Translations under genes and position numbers: made by a program
Source: Owenia fusiformis
Lineage: Eukaryota > Annelida > Polychaeta > Sabellida > Oweniidae
Assembly (NCBI GenBank): GCA_903813345.2
Contig: CAIIXF020000012.1
Span: 7,587,615 to 7,651,614 of the forward strand
Direction: 5' to 3'
DNA: 64,000 bases
The notes under the pieces: generated by a model
Database searches by the model: none
What the model was told of the DNA's origin: nothing
Seen by the model: the letters and a program-made list of their open reading frames with translations, nothing else
In this document: piece after piece, positions 35,761 through 46,952 of the stretch
Position numbering within the stretch: the stretch's first letter is position 1
Layout of the letters: the number at the start of each line of letters is the position of its first letter

Positions 35761-37486
35761 ATGAAAGTCGGCATGTGTTCGACAGTTTATGTACACATAT
35801 GATGCATGAATGTTCAATCTTCTGTAAATATTGTTCAATCCTGTGCTCATAATCAGAAATCTCATACTGTAAAAACACATTTTAATGATGTGCAGTCGCT
35901 TAATGTTAATGAGCAATCACACGAGATGCAATCACACGGGGGTAAAGCAGACCCGATGATGCAATGAGCTTGCTCGGCGGTATCATGACTGTGTAACGGG
36001 TCTTAATGTATAAGTGAGCTCGGCGGTAGGTTCAAACAACGCGGATCCTCAAAGCATGTGCTCATGGTATATTCGTGTTTTAACACCCGTGAATCATGTA
36101 TAAGTAAATGTTATTTGCAATCTGGTATAGAGCAATCTAGTGTGAGAAGGAGCCAAGCAAATGTTGATCAAAATAATTATAAAACCAAAAAACGCTAATT
36201 AAACAGTTCCTTGAAAGATCAGGGTATAAATTGTTTATTTTGGAATATTAATAGAATATCAGATAAACTACAAAACGACAATGCTATGAATGCTTTTCAG
36301 CAAGTATGCGATTTTTTTAGCAATCCCGATTTTGTTCCAATTTATTTTTAGTAATCTTGATTTTCTCCCGATTTTTTGGAATTGTTGATATAGTTTTGTA
36401 CCCCCGATTTTTCTCACGATTTCTTTCTAGGAATCCCGATTCTTTTTTCAAATAAATCCAGATTTTCTCTCGAATTTTCTGGAAAAATCCCGACTTCTCC
36501 CGTTTTAAAAAAAAAATATCCAGATTTTTTTTTCACTTGACAAGTATGAACAACACAGCCAGTCTGTCAATTACAGTTGTTGGTATTAAAACATTTTAGG
36601 CTTGAAATGATCGGATGTCATACGGTATTATCAGATGTTAAATTCAGAAAAACTTGTTATACGATTTTCATATCATCACTGGGGATTAACTGGAAACGAA
36701 GACAGGTTGTCTTCGTTCCAGCATGGCCCGTCTTCCGGTAGATAGAATTACTAGAAGCATTTGCTACAATTTTTAGTTTTCTCGATTATTATATCACATT
36801 TGTTCTTAAAATTGCAACTGAATATTGAACACATATGTAGTACTAAAATTCTGGTTTCTAAATATTACACCTCACCTTTCAAGAAATACATATATGAAGA
36901 CAGTTTTTCAGAGGAACAAAGACATAACATTAGTTTCTGGAGCGTGACATGAAGACAGCGCTTTTCAATGATATCTCATGTTAAGTTAAGTCACGCAGAG
37001 TCATAAAAAGCGTTCAACCCCTCCACATTTTTTACAATGTGCTCTATTTGTAAATGTGTCCCTCCATGGGGATATTACTATATTGAAATGTACAATTAAG
37101 ATGAATGTAATATGTTTCAAGTAAAATACGTCTTCGCATCATTGACATAAAACGGAAAATTGTCTTCATTTACTAAGGGAAAGAACTGATTTGTAAATAT
37201 GGAAATAATTACTCTGTATCTATTTCTAAGATGTAATCATATTTCAAAAACTGGAACATACGCACTACCCATGGACCAAATGTTAAGTTGAAATTTGAAG
37301 AATTAATAAAATAAAATCAAAAAAACAAAAAAAAATTTCATCAAATTCTTCGGCCATGCTGAAACGAAGACAATTGTTTTCATTTCCAGTTGAAGGCACC
37401 ATGTGCGATCGATTACTTCACATTCCACGCGACAACATTGATATATTTTATCAACGTCAGTTTTGATTGAACATCATCGCGCATCG
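35761..37486. other. Gene-free stretch upstream of the FkbM gene
   Basis: No gene seen. It contains a T-rich minisatellite at 36300-36540 and a repeated CTCGGCGGTA word near 35975 and 36010. Confidence 0.4.
36300..36540 (+). repeat. T-rich degenerate minisatellite (AATCCCGATTTTTTCTC)
   Basis: Imperfect repetitions of AATCCCGATTTTxTTCCxG across 240 bp. Confidence 0.65.
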
Positions 37487-37543
37487 ATGCCACGTCATGG
37501 GTTTCAGTTGAATTCCATAATATCGCCCATCTTAAATCCGACG

Positions 37544-40500
37544 ATGAGGAGAAAAAGTATCATTGGTAAGGATAATGCATATTAATTATCTTTTAATTAA
37601 AGCTTATCTATTTTTAAAAAACAAGCATTCACAATTTTACTGTAAAGAATAGTATTAAATTATTTCAATATAATAGTATTAAATTATTTTAATAAAATAG
37701 TACTCAATTTGTGAAATAATATCTTGGCTGAACAGAGTTCATACGTTCACAGTTTGTAAATATTGTTAAAAATTATGAAAATTGGATTGACGAAACTCTT
37801 AGTGAATAAATGTAATATATAGAAATCTGTATTTTTGTCATTTTGTTACCATGGTGTAAATTATTTTAAATGGTGGATGGCAATCAAATTAAGTTCTACA
37901 AGTATGAGAATAGCACTTACATTCTGATATTTCAAAGTAACTGACGTTAAAATGACGATAAAATCGCAACGAAATATTTGTAGATTTCTTTGAAAAGAAA
38001 TATACATCTCATATCGAATTTTTCAAAACCAAAACAATATGCACAAATAGTAAGCCCTGCAGGTCCAATTCCCCTGGTAGCACTAACATTACATTCTGAT
38101 ACTCATAGCACCTTTCTGTTTCACCTGAAACATGCTCTGATATTATGAGGCATATTCCGTGATCTGAGCACATCAAATGGGAAGAGTTATGACTGTAAAT
38201 AAGTGTGAGTCTAGTTATAGTGTAATCATCTACCTAATGCTAATACATTACATAATTGTATTTAACAGGAGATATTAGCTTAGGCACAGGTACACACGTT
38301 TTATGACCCCAATTAGATGAAATATGAGCTGGGATGAAAGATCTCAAAAATCCTCAATTTTGGGCTCTCCTGGATCGCCAAATCAAGCTCATTATATCAT
38401 GGCATCTCAGGGCTGAGAAGAAATGAGATGTCATGGTTTATCATGATGATAACATTATATTAATCTCGTACCAGTCAGGTTCAGTAATTAAGTCAACATT
38501 TGAAAATAAAAATCTCAAAAATCGTACTTCTTGGATTTCCAAAATAATTTGTGAAGTGTTTATTAAGATGATAATACACATCTTAACGTATTATTTTGAG
38601 TACATCTCGAATCCATTCTCAACTAAGCAGCTTTCACGAAATAAGTATTCGAAATATTTGAGTTCAGGGTGATAAAAGTACGTTAAGATATACCGCTACT
38701 TTACAAATTCCTTTGGGAACAAGATAATCAAAAGCATATTCTCACTGACACATTCCAACGAATGTTACATAAGTAAATATCTCTGTTTTAAATAATTCTG
38801 TAAACGTTGCTATCTACAGGTGCCATTTTTTATTGAACAACAATATTGAATATTTTGAATTTTTGCTAAATTGATAAGGTTCTTGGAATACAACAAAACT
38901 GTTAACGATTTAAGTCATTAATAATATTTTCCTTAGTGATTCCATGATAAATAGACAGTAACCTAACTGGGTCAATGGTTTATATTCAACCTTGTTTTCA
39001 TGACTTTTAAACATGAGTCGACAATTATGTAGGAAGTTACAATTTCAAATATCAGCGAGTCGAGTTTTTTCCACAATATTTTGCCTTTTATCATGATGGA
39101 TCGCCAAAAACTGCATGTAGCTTTCAATAAGATGATATTAGTTTTAAATTTAGCGATGTAAGCTATAAACTCAAACAAAAATTCAAAATACCCGCTATTA
39201 TTTTGATTGCACAAGACGAAATTTCCATTCCCGGGGAGCACTTTGATAACACTATGAAGAAGGATTCTTGAAAAATCATTCGGATTTTCAAAAGAGGTTT
39301 TATGCAATTTCATTGCTTTATTTGAGCCTCATCAAAAATCATACTCAAATCCGATACCATAATTATGAATTAAAATGAAACATTACACTCACCAGGTATG
39401 ATAAACGGCCGTTTCGAGCATTGATGATTTGAATTAAATCAACGTATTCAAATATGCGTTTATTCTCTTGTAAGTTCTATAATATCTTTGGTTTAAAAAC
39501 TTTCAATATTTTCAGGCGTTACTCTCATTATGTTTACACTGGCCGTCATAACGTGGATGCCGAGGTGGTCTAAGCTGAACAATTGGCTTGACAGAAACGT
39601 TCAGCTAAGCGGAATTCTTAACAACCTAGATGTAGTTCTAAACAACCAAAATGATATTATGAAACGACTTAGTGTTAATCGTAACAATGAAGAAATACAT
39701 AACCCAACGGGAGAAAATAATGGACAGAATCGAAACAAGCATGTCTCGAAAATTGACAATGAGCATGCGCATGCAAACTTGGTTGACACCGTTAACTCCG
39801 TAGTAAAAATCGATACAACATTCCAATGCCAAAATGTCAGCTTAAATACTTTTTTCAAAAGACCCTTTCCTATATGTACATATAGAAACAAAGAGGACCG
39901 TGTGGTATCTGGCTACTTTTCTGGAAAGCACGGTCCTGCCGCCTATTGGGAAAAGAGGATAGTAACTCGAGTTATGAGTGAGCTGAAGAAACATCCCACA
40001 TGGGGATTTTTTGATGTCGGTGCGCATATTGGTGTATACACTATCCCTGCTCTAAAACTTGGAACACAGGTCGTGGCTATAGAGGCTTTGACACGAAATA
40101 TTGATAGATTAACTCGGTCTGTTCAACTCAATAATATTCACGAAAACCTAACATTATTACACAACGCGGTCTATGATGTCCATACACAATTCACTTTCAA
40201 ACCGGAAAGTCGAAACGTTGCAGGCACGTCAGTAGTGAAGTTAAACACACCAGATGGGGCTCATCAGCTTAAGCTTGTTAACGAGAAAGTGACGTCTATA
40301 ACTTTTGACGACACCCTCCAGTTTGTGAATTTCAAAGAAGCCATAATGAAAATTGATATTGAAGGATCTGAGGCCTTTGCATTTAAAAAAGCGGACAAAC
40401 TCTTGAATACAATAACCTTTAAAGAAATTTATATGGAGTGGGGGCATACCGTCAAGGTCGATGAGGAAGCTGGACAGCTCGTGCAACGCAAGTTCAAAAG

Positions 40501-40597
40501 AGGTTACAGTGTATATGAACCACGTAAGCCCACGAGGAACATTTCATCAGTACATTATAAAAAATGGCCCTGGGACATCATATGGAGGTTACACTAG
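37544..40597 (+). CDS. FkbM-family S-adenosylmethionine methyltransferase, type II membrane protein
   Basis: Two exons, 37544-37565 and 39516-40597, joined in phase 1 (donor G|GTAAGG, acceptor TATTTTCAG), encode 367 residues. The join creates a basic N-terminus (MRRK) and a membrane helix at about 6-21 that neither exon has alone, a strong argument for this model. The ATG at 37544 has A at -3. An in-frame ATG at 37487 would add 19 residues but has a weak context. The FkbM domain follows a stem of about 130 residues: SAM-binding FDVGAHIGVYT at 173-183, an acidic VVAIEA strand end, KIDIEGSE at 286-293 and IYMEWGH. FkbM proteins O-methylate sugars or related hydroxyls. Golgi anchoring and neighbouring GT genes suggest glycan methylation here. 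Confidence 0.9.
37891..38105 (+). repeat. Dispersed repeat family R1, copy 3 (FkbM intron)
   Basis: Close match to 11824-12075 (TTCTACAAGTATGAGAATA, ATTTGTAGATTTCTTTGAAA, ATATCGAATTTTTCAAAAC, GCCCTGCAGGTC). Confidence 0.7.
38355..39455 (+). repeat. Segmental-duplication blocks A+B, copy 2 (FkbM intron)
   Basis: Block A (38355-38440) and block B (38475-39455) are adjacent here, ending about 60 bp before FkbM exon 2. In copy 1 they are separated by 2.5 kb holding the intronless fucosyltransferase. Seen directly by matching phrases. Confidence 0.85.
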
Positions 40598-40651
40598 ATA
40601 CTTTTCCTATACGAAACCACTCGATCAAAAGCTGTGAACTAGATGAGTGGA

Positions 40652-40990
40652 AACTTTGCAAAAATGAACGATACTAGGCCTATGTGGATGCTATCTTATT
40701 TTGAATACACGTTTAAGAAGTACTAGATGTATAGCATTTGTATGATAAAAAGGATTGAATCTTTTTAGAAGAGAATCGCCAAACTTTGCAAAAATGAATC
40801 TTATTTTGAATACAAAAAGGTACTAGATGAATAGCATTTGTATGATAAAAAGGATTGAATCTTTTTAGAAGAGAATCGCCAAACTTTGCAAAAATGAACG
40901 ATACTAAAGTATGCTATCTTATTTTGAATACAAAAAGGTACTAGATGAATAGCATTTGTATGATAAAAAGGATTGAATCTAAGAAAATCG
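40652..40990 (+). repeat. Three-copy tandem repeat in the FkbM 3'UTR
   Basis: Units of about 110-135 bp contain ACTTTGCAAAAATGAA, CTTATTTTGAATACA, GTACTAGATGAATAGCATT and GATAAAAAGGATTGAATC. Copies 2 and 3 are almost identical; copy 1 is longer and diverged. All lie between the stop and the likely poly(A) signal. Confidence 0.8.
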
Positions 40991-41098
40991 CCAAATATTC
41001 GTGAAATCATACTTCACATATCATCTCAATGTCTCCCATTTTATAACTAACATTTTCTCGTCAAAACTAAATCCTGCAAAATCCTAAAAAGGGATTAA

Positions 41099-41104
41099 AA
41101 TAAA
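41099..41104 (+). terminator. Possible poly(A) signal for the FkbM gene
   Basis: AATAAA 502 bp after the FkbM stop; it would place the tandem repeat inside the 3'UTR. Confidence 0.4.
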
Positions 41105-42145
41105 TATAGAATTTTATGATATAGAACTATCATGCTTCATAAACCATGGACTTCATAGGCCCTATGAATTAAACATTATTGATGGTATTAGTGAATTTCA
41201 TTTTGAAAATGTTGATTAACATATTTTCTAAAAAATATCAGCTATTTTTGTTACAGTATATTTCATATAATCTTATATGATATTATATCATTTGATATTA
41301 TATTATAATAAAAATGAGACTGCAAGTTTTCAAGTTCAACAAGTGCATGATAGAGGGGTAACAATTTAAGCACTCAAACAGTTAATAGTTAATGTACAAA
41401 AATAAACATCTCAAGGATATTAGAGAAATAAAAATACTGCCTCTAATAGGGGAGTCTTCTGAGAGGTATAACCCCTCAATTACGGGCACTATGGCAGTTG
41501 AGATGGTAGTGTTAACATCAATTTTTTTTAAGTAGATATCTTGTCGGTGTAAAAATGAGAACTGTATCTTTTAGGACAATAAAGAGAGATTGCTATATTA
41601 TATTACTATTTTGTTTGTATTTAAAGTCAAAGGGAGACAACGAATACGTTATGGATAAACAATGAGTCTTGAGTATTGGGAAAAATAATGGCCAAGAGAC
41701 GATAGCCCCCGGCCCGAAACCATTATTTTCTCCCAAGACCCAAGACGAACAGTTTATCTAACTTAAACCACGAACTGGGCATTGAGTCTTATTAAAGGTA
41801 AATGATCCTTGACCCAATTTCAGGAAAATCTATTTATTTTGTATTGACTATGAGGCAAGTGTATTGAGAAGTGAGTGGGTGGAATTACTCCACATACTTA
41901 TTTTGAAGGAAATCACGGTTTATTGCAATCGGACTCTTGTGGTGCACTAAGAACGAGCCGATGTGGTTGATAGACGCGGTTAGCCAAAAGTTTGACACAT
42001 CGTAATGAGCTAGCGGTTTAAGTGCGCTTGGATGACCTGTTTTTGTTGGAAACGTGTGACCATGTAATTTGCACCACAGGGGTTTATTGTTCTTTCTCGT
42101 GATACCTCGGGGCAAAACTTATTAAATATTATCACAAACACAGCC
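41105..42145. other. Gene-free stretch with an imperfect inverted repeat
   Basis: At about 41653-41692 and 41722-41760, GATAAACAATGAGTCTTGAG and AAGACGAACAGTTTATC-type text form an imperfect inverted repeat with AATAATGG / CCATTATT at the inner ends. No gene seen. Confidence 0.5.
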
Positions 42146-42291
42146 TAATGCCTGGGTCACATATGCTCCGATCCATCGGCCGGCGCCCGCCCGATTGAGT
42201 GTTTTGTTCACTATTGTATTCAATTTTGAACAAAATACTCAATCGGCCGGGCGCCGTAGTGAAAATCGGAGCATATGTGACCAAGGCATTA
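42146..42291. mobile_element. Palindromic MITE, about 146 bp
   Basis: TAATGCCTGGGTCACATATG on the left and CATATGTGACCAAGGCATTA on the right are inverse, and the pairing runs on through GCTCCGAT, GGCGCC and ACTCAATCGG to a short loop. A half copy ends near 2621-2670. Confidence 0.8.
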
Positions 42292-42887
42292 GCTAGAATT
42301 CAGTCTGAAAACCTCCAGACAAATCTAACAAACTTACAAACTACAATTTACAAATTGTCATATCAAAGTGGGACAAGGAATACATAGAAATCTATGATAA
42401 ATCACTTAGCAGGGTATTAGGTTCCCCTAATGCGTTGCCATGGTAACACAAATTTAATTCATACCGTCAATATATATGTCGATATTAAACATTCAATAAT
42501 CGCTAATTGTTACAAAGGTCAACACAATGCCGAACTGTTGACAGAAAAACAAAGTCAATCAATGCAAATTGTAACATAAGTGTAACAACTGTTACAGATG
42601 CCTTGCCTATTATCTAAAGCTATATGCCAAACGGCAGTCAATTTTATACAAATACTTTCAATGTTATAGCCTCAAGTTACCAATTGGAGTAAAAATGCAC
42701 TGAACAACATAGATGTTGGCCAGATCGTTTTGCAGTAGGATCTCAAAGAATGATATTTTTGGTGTCATCTGGAGAAATATCTATTGAGCTACTGATCCTA
42801 CTATATACAAAAGAATCCGGCCGGGATCTATGCTGAACAATGCCCTCATTATTTATTTGGATCGAATACATTGAATATTATGACTGT

Positions 42888-43440
42888 TTAAGATGTGCAG
42901 ACCACACACGTCAGCTCTGCCCCATCTATGTAGTTTGGACAAGGTAATGACCCACACGATGCTTCAACAGCATGGAACAAAGCACCATCTTCATTACCCT
43001 CACCACCTGGTACTGCTTCTGGTGCTACATCCATACATTCAAATGTCCTTCTTTTGTATCGCCTATATTCCGATACAAGGTGCCAGTGTATTCAAAATGC
43101 CAAGCATTTGGACACGTCTTCCAAGCTGGGATCATAATGGAAGTTGAGCGAAGCACTTAACAAACAGTACAGGGTACTTGTCTGTCATGTAGTGAGTCTC
43201 TGTTTCCAGGAATGGGTGCATTGTCTCATCATCAAAAGGATTTGAATGGTCAGCTGATCGAATCTGATATTCAGCTCCATGTATAAAAGCAGAATCAGTA
43301 CTTTTTTCACGAGTGAACCTTCCCCACTGTGGGTTTGCAGTTTGTAGGGAGGCATTGGTAGTTAGAACCGCCCCCTGTTTCAGTGTAATGGGAACCCCCA
43401 ACTATACCTAAATTAAGATAAATCTGAAGCTTGTTCTTAA
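42888..43440 (-). pseudogene. Broken 'short-chain collagen C4-like' domain gene
   Basis: On the minus strand, consecutive pieces in different frames follow the order of a secreted Cys-rich domain common in molluscs and other lophotrochozoans: VGGSHYTETGGGSNYQCLP, then WGRFTREKST and HGAEYQIRSADHSNPF, SIMIPAWKTCPNAWHFEYTG, and finally NEDGALFHAVEASCGSLPCP ending in TCVVC before a stop at 42888-42890. At least three frame changes are needed and they do not coincide with GT/AG borders. This looks like a decayed copy, though assembly indels cannot be excluded. The family's function is unknown; 'collagen C4' is a naming convention. Confidence 0.65.
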
Positions 43441-44805
43441 AAGCAGAAACTGGCGCAGACTTTGCGAAATCAAGATTCAAAACTAAATAAAGCAAATATA
43501 AATCTAAAAGTTCACGTGTGTAGTTAGGTAACCCTTATACAATTAACCACGATGTTCGAAGAGGCAATGATGGTTAAAGCATGGTTAAAGGGGTACCTCT
43601 GATCTTGATAGTTTACTACATTTGGAAATGTAACGTGTTTATTAATATAACAAGTGTCAAATTCAGACGTTCAGACATTGATTTGTTGATTTTGTAAAAT
43701 CAATTTTTGATTTGACCAAATTGGTATAATAGATAGATAGAAAATTATTGTAAAATTAGGCCTATTCCAGGGGATAGAAAAAGTTTTGGAACTATAAAAT
43801 CTATAAATGATTGGCTTCCTTTAAGTTAAGAATGGGCGTGAGTCGACCTAAGATGATCTAAATCCTAGGCGCTGACTAAGAAAAAACTTCTATTTAATAC
43901 AAGAGCTAGAAGCTTTAAATAAAAAGCATTTTAAAGCTCTTTTCTTCTTTTTCATGATCCGCAATATCTCGGGCTGTATTAGTGAAGTCATTAAGAATTT
44001 AAAGTGCGAAGATTGGGGGAAAATGTTAAATTCTTCCACATATTAAAAATGGTACAATAATTATAGAAAAATAATACATTGTAATTGTAAAAATCTTTAG
44101 TTTTCCTATTTTTTTTTGGTTATTGCTTGTTCGATCTCAGATATCTCTTTAAAGTGCCCGATAAACTATAAAATGCGCATGCGTCCTGGTGTTGATAAAC
44201 TATAAATAGCGAAAATCCAGGGTTTGTCACCACAAGGTAAGCCAGGACGTGTTGAGAGAACAGCTAGTGTTGATATTGAATTTATATGTAGGCAGATAAG
44301 TTTACTTATTGAAATTACATATGGTTATTAGCAATACTTTGTAGGTGCTAAATAATAAAATATTTAAAGTATATATGAGAGAAATTGGTCATTTCGAACC
44401 TGTTGAAAAGTTTGTGGCTCTCGGCTACACCGGGGAATTTACTTCCATGAGTACACACATAAATGTGGGGTTCCCCAAGAGGTACGCGACAAGGTGACCT
44501 GGCATCAAATGTGCGACTAAATGCTACTATCGAGAAGATAAAATAACGAATACGACAATAAGTTATTGCATGTGACAATTCCGAGCCTTCATCTCACTGA
44601 AGTATTTTGAAGTGAAAATAGGATTTTTGTTTTGATACATGGATTCAGATGAACGTAACTTTATTCTGACAACTAATCAAAACTGAACAACATTGATTGT
44701 ACGTAACAGACAATTTATTGTTTTACAATGTTTTGATTGGCTAAACTTACTCACTTCGAGAGCCATGTTAGATTTTGAAACTTATGGCTCTCAAACGGAG
44801 AAGTG
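43441..44805. other. Gene-free stretch
   Basis: No gene supported. A small hairpin flanks the next feature (GAGAGCCAT ... ATGGCTCTC at about 44757-44793). Confidence 0.45.
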
Positions 44806-45285
44806 AACAGCTGATCAATAGTGACCTTTGAAATTGAATTAAGTCGATCCGCGGCTTACTTTTGGTCTCTAACTGTGTCTTACATCAGTATCATCAATCC
44901 GTGTAAGTATTGGAGCGCTGGAGTACTTCTTTTTCGATCAAGACTTGTAAATTGTTCATCGAGTTAAAGTTTTACAGACCTATTTCCAATATGGCGGTTT
45001 GCTAGGTGCGAGATACGCAACGAACGAAATGAATTTTGAGAATAGGTTAGGTTCGGACAACCTCCGGAGATTTACGAAAATGTCCGAGCAGAAACCGCCA
45101 TATTGGAATTTGGCAGTAAAACGATTCACTCGACTAACGAATTACAAGTCATGATCGAAAAAGAAGTACTCCAGCGCTCCAATACTTACACGGATTGATG
45201 ATACTGATGTAAGACACAGTTAGAGACCAAAAGTAAACCGCGGATCGACTTAATTCGATTTCAAAGGTCACGATCATTGAGCTGT
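44806..45285. repeat. Near-perfect palindrome with promoter-like centre
   Basis: Arms 44806-45003 and 45091-45285 are inverse over almost 200 bp (for example AAGTCGATCCGCGG / CCGCGGATCGACTT, CTAACTGTGTCTTACATCAG, AAGTATTGGAGCGCTGGAGT and their complements). Each inner arm end carries CAATATGGCGGTTT, a YY1-type promoter motif. The 87-bp spacer includes ATACGCAACGAACGAAATG, resembling a motif in the modules at 58932 and 61395. Each arm has an outward-facing CTGAT|GTAAGA splice-donor-like site. Inferred: a symmetric bidirectional promoter, or a long-TIR element. Confidence 0.75.
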
Positions 45286-46601
45286 CCAAATGCTCCGTGG
45301 GAAAGCTATTATATCAAAATCCAAATAGCTTTCGCAGGAAGTAAGGCTAAACGAATGAAACCAACAAATTATGACATGTAAAATGACAATTTTGAAATGT
45401 AAAATTTAAAAGTGACAAACACAACCTCCCTATCCACTCTTTGGGAGCCCTAGTAAATCAGTAATATGTACATGTAGCAGTGGTAGTGTACAGCTTATTA
45501 TCACACTACGCTTTGTATTCTAAAGCCTGTTGTTTGTAATAACACTGTTCACTCAACGTATGTTTTGTGTGTGGGCAGTCAACGATAATCATTGTTTTAT
45601 CCCGGTTATATGACCTCGGCAATTATAACAAAACCGTACTAAACGAAAAAACGAAAATAAGAGAAAGCTTTCACACACATATAAAAAATGAACTAGTCTT
45701 ATCCGCCAGTATAAAATCTGTGCTATACGTAGCCGGGTCAGGCGCACACTTTAACCTTTTCTTCGATCCCGTTTTCTGGACACCCTGTATTACTGTTACA
45801 TAAAGTGTGTATTGGAATACAAGTGAAGTAAAGGAAAATAGGTTCATTTATTAAATGCTCTATCTTTTATTTTATTTCTTATATTATTTGATAAAATATA
45901 CATCGTATACACAAATATGTGTTCATTGTATTTTTTGCCAACAATAGTGGCGCCATGCATTCAGCACGCATTAACAGTAACACTCGGCGATTAACAAGGC
46001 TACTGAGTTTTAAAGTTTCAATGTGGCCTATGTCTATTAAGACTACTTTTGCTGCAAATATATTCTTCAAAAATTAAAATTTACATGATTGGCTTTCATG
46101 TAGTCAAACATTTTACTTTCATTTATAAAATCCATTTAATGTTGAAAGTGCATTTTGGTCGTACAATTTCATCAGTTAAATCACGAAAACTACTTGATTC
46201 AATAAACATACTGATATAAATGAGCCTGTTTAATGTCATACTTTAATTCATAATTTTTAAAAGGTTTTCCCAATAATTTGAGAATTGTTAAAAGAAGTAT
46301 TAAACAATTTAAATAATTTATTTTTACATTTTTTATTCTTACTTTTTATTTGATCGGTTATATTTTTTGTTAACGTTTTTGAATGGTGCTGCAATTTCCC
46401 TCCCAATACACTGGATCCTAAAATACATCAATTCAAAATGACAACAGCTGTTACAGCTTGCAGTTTGCACCATCAATAAGGCTGATAAAACCCCTCTTTT
46501 GTGTTTCAATATTAAAGCTTGAAAAATACATTTCTTCCCAAAAAGCAGCATGACACATTTCAAAAAATCATTAGACATTCTAATCCTTTACTATTTTTAA
46601 T
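45286..46601. other. Gene-free stretch; lower end may be GLE1 3' flank
   Basis: No coding signal. Confidence 0.4.
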
Positions 46602-46612
46602 TTTATTTTATT
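46602..46612 (-). terminator. Possible poly(A) signals for GLE1
   Basis: Two overlapping AATAAA words on the minus strand, about 340 bp beyond the GLE1 stop. Confidence 0.4.
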
Positions 46613-46952
46613 ATACTTATCACGTTTCTGAAATTTCTATTATATACTGAATTTTCAGCATTATTTATGAAGATTTTTGTCAGTGAAAATGCTGATTTCC
46701 AAAGGTAGCAACCAACACTTCCATTATATAGGGAGGGGGATTTAATCATAACAAAATCAATTTCATTGTTCAAAAACTGTCAACAATTGGACCTTCCCAA
46801 CACAGACAGCTGACTTTGGGACGAGTTGTCTTAGGGACCAGTTGACAAGTTACATCGCCAATACCATTGAAATATTACATTGTAGTGGAAGGATACTTTT
46901 ATGCCACTTATAACAATACAACCAAAGTGTAAAAGAACACAAAGAATGTACA

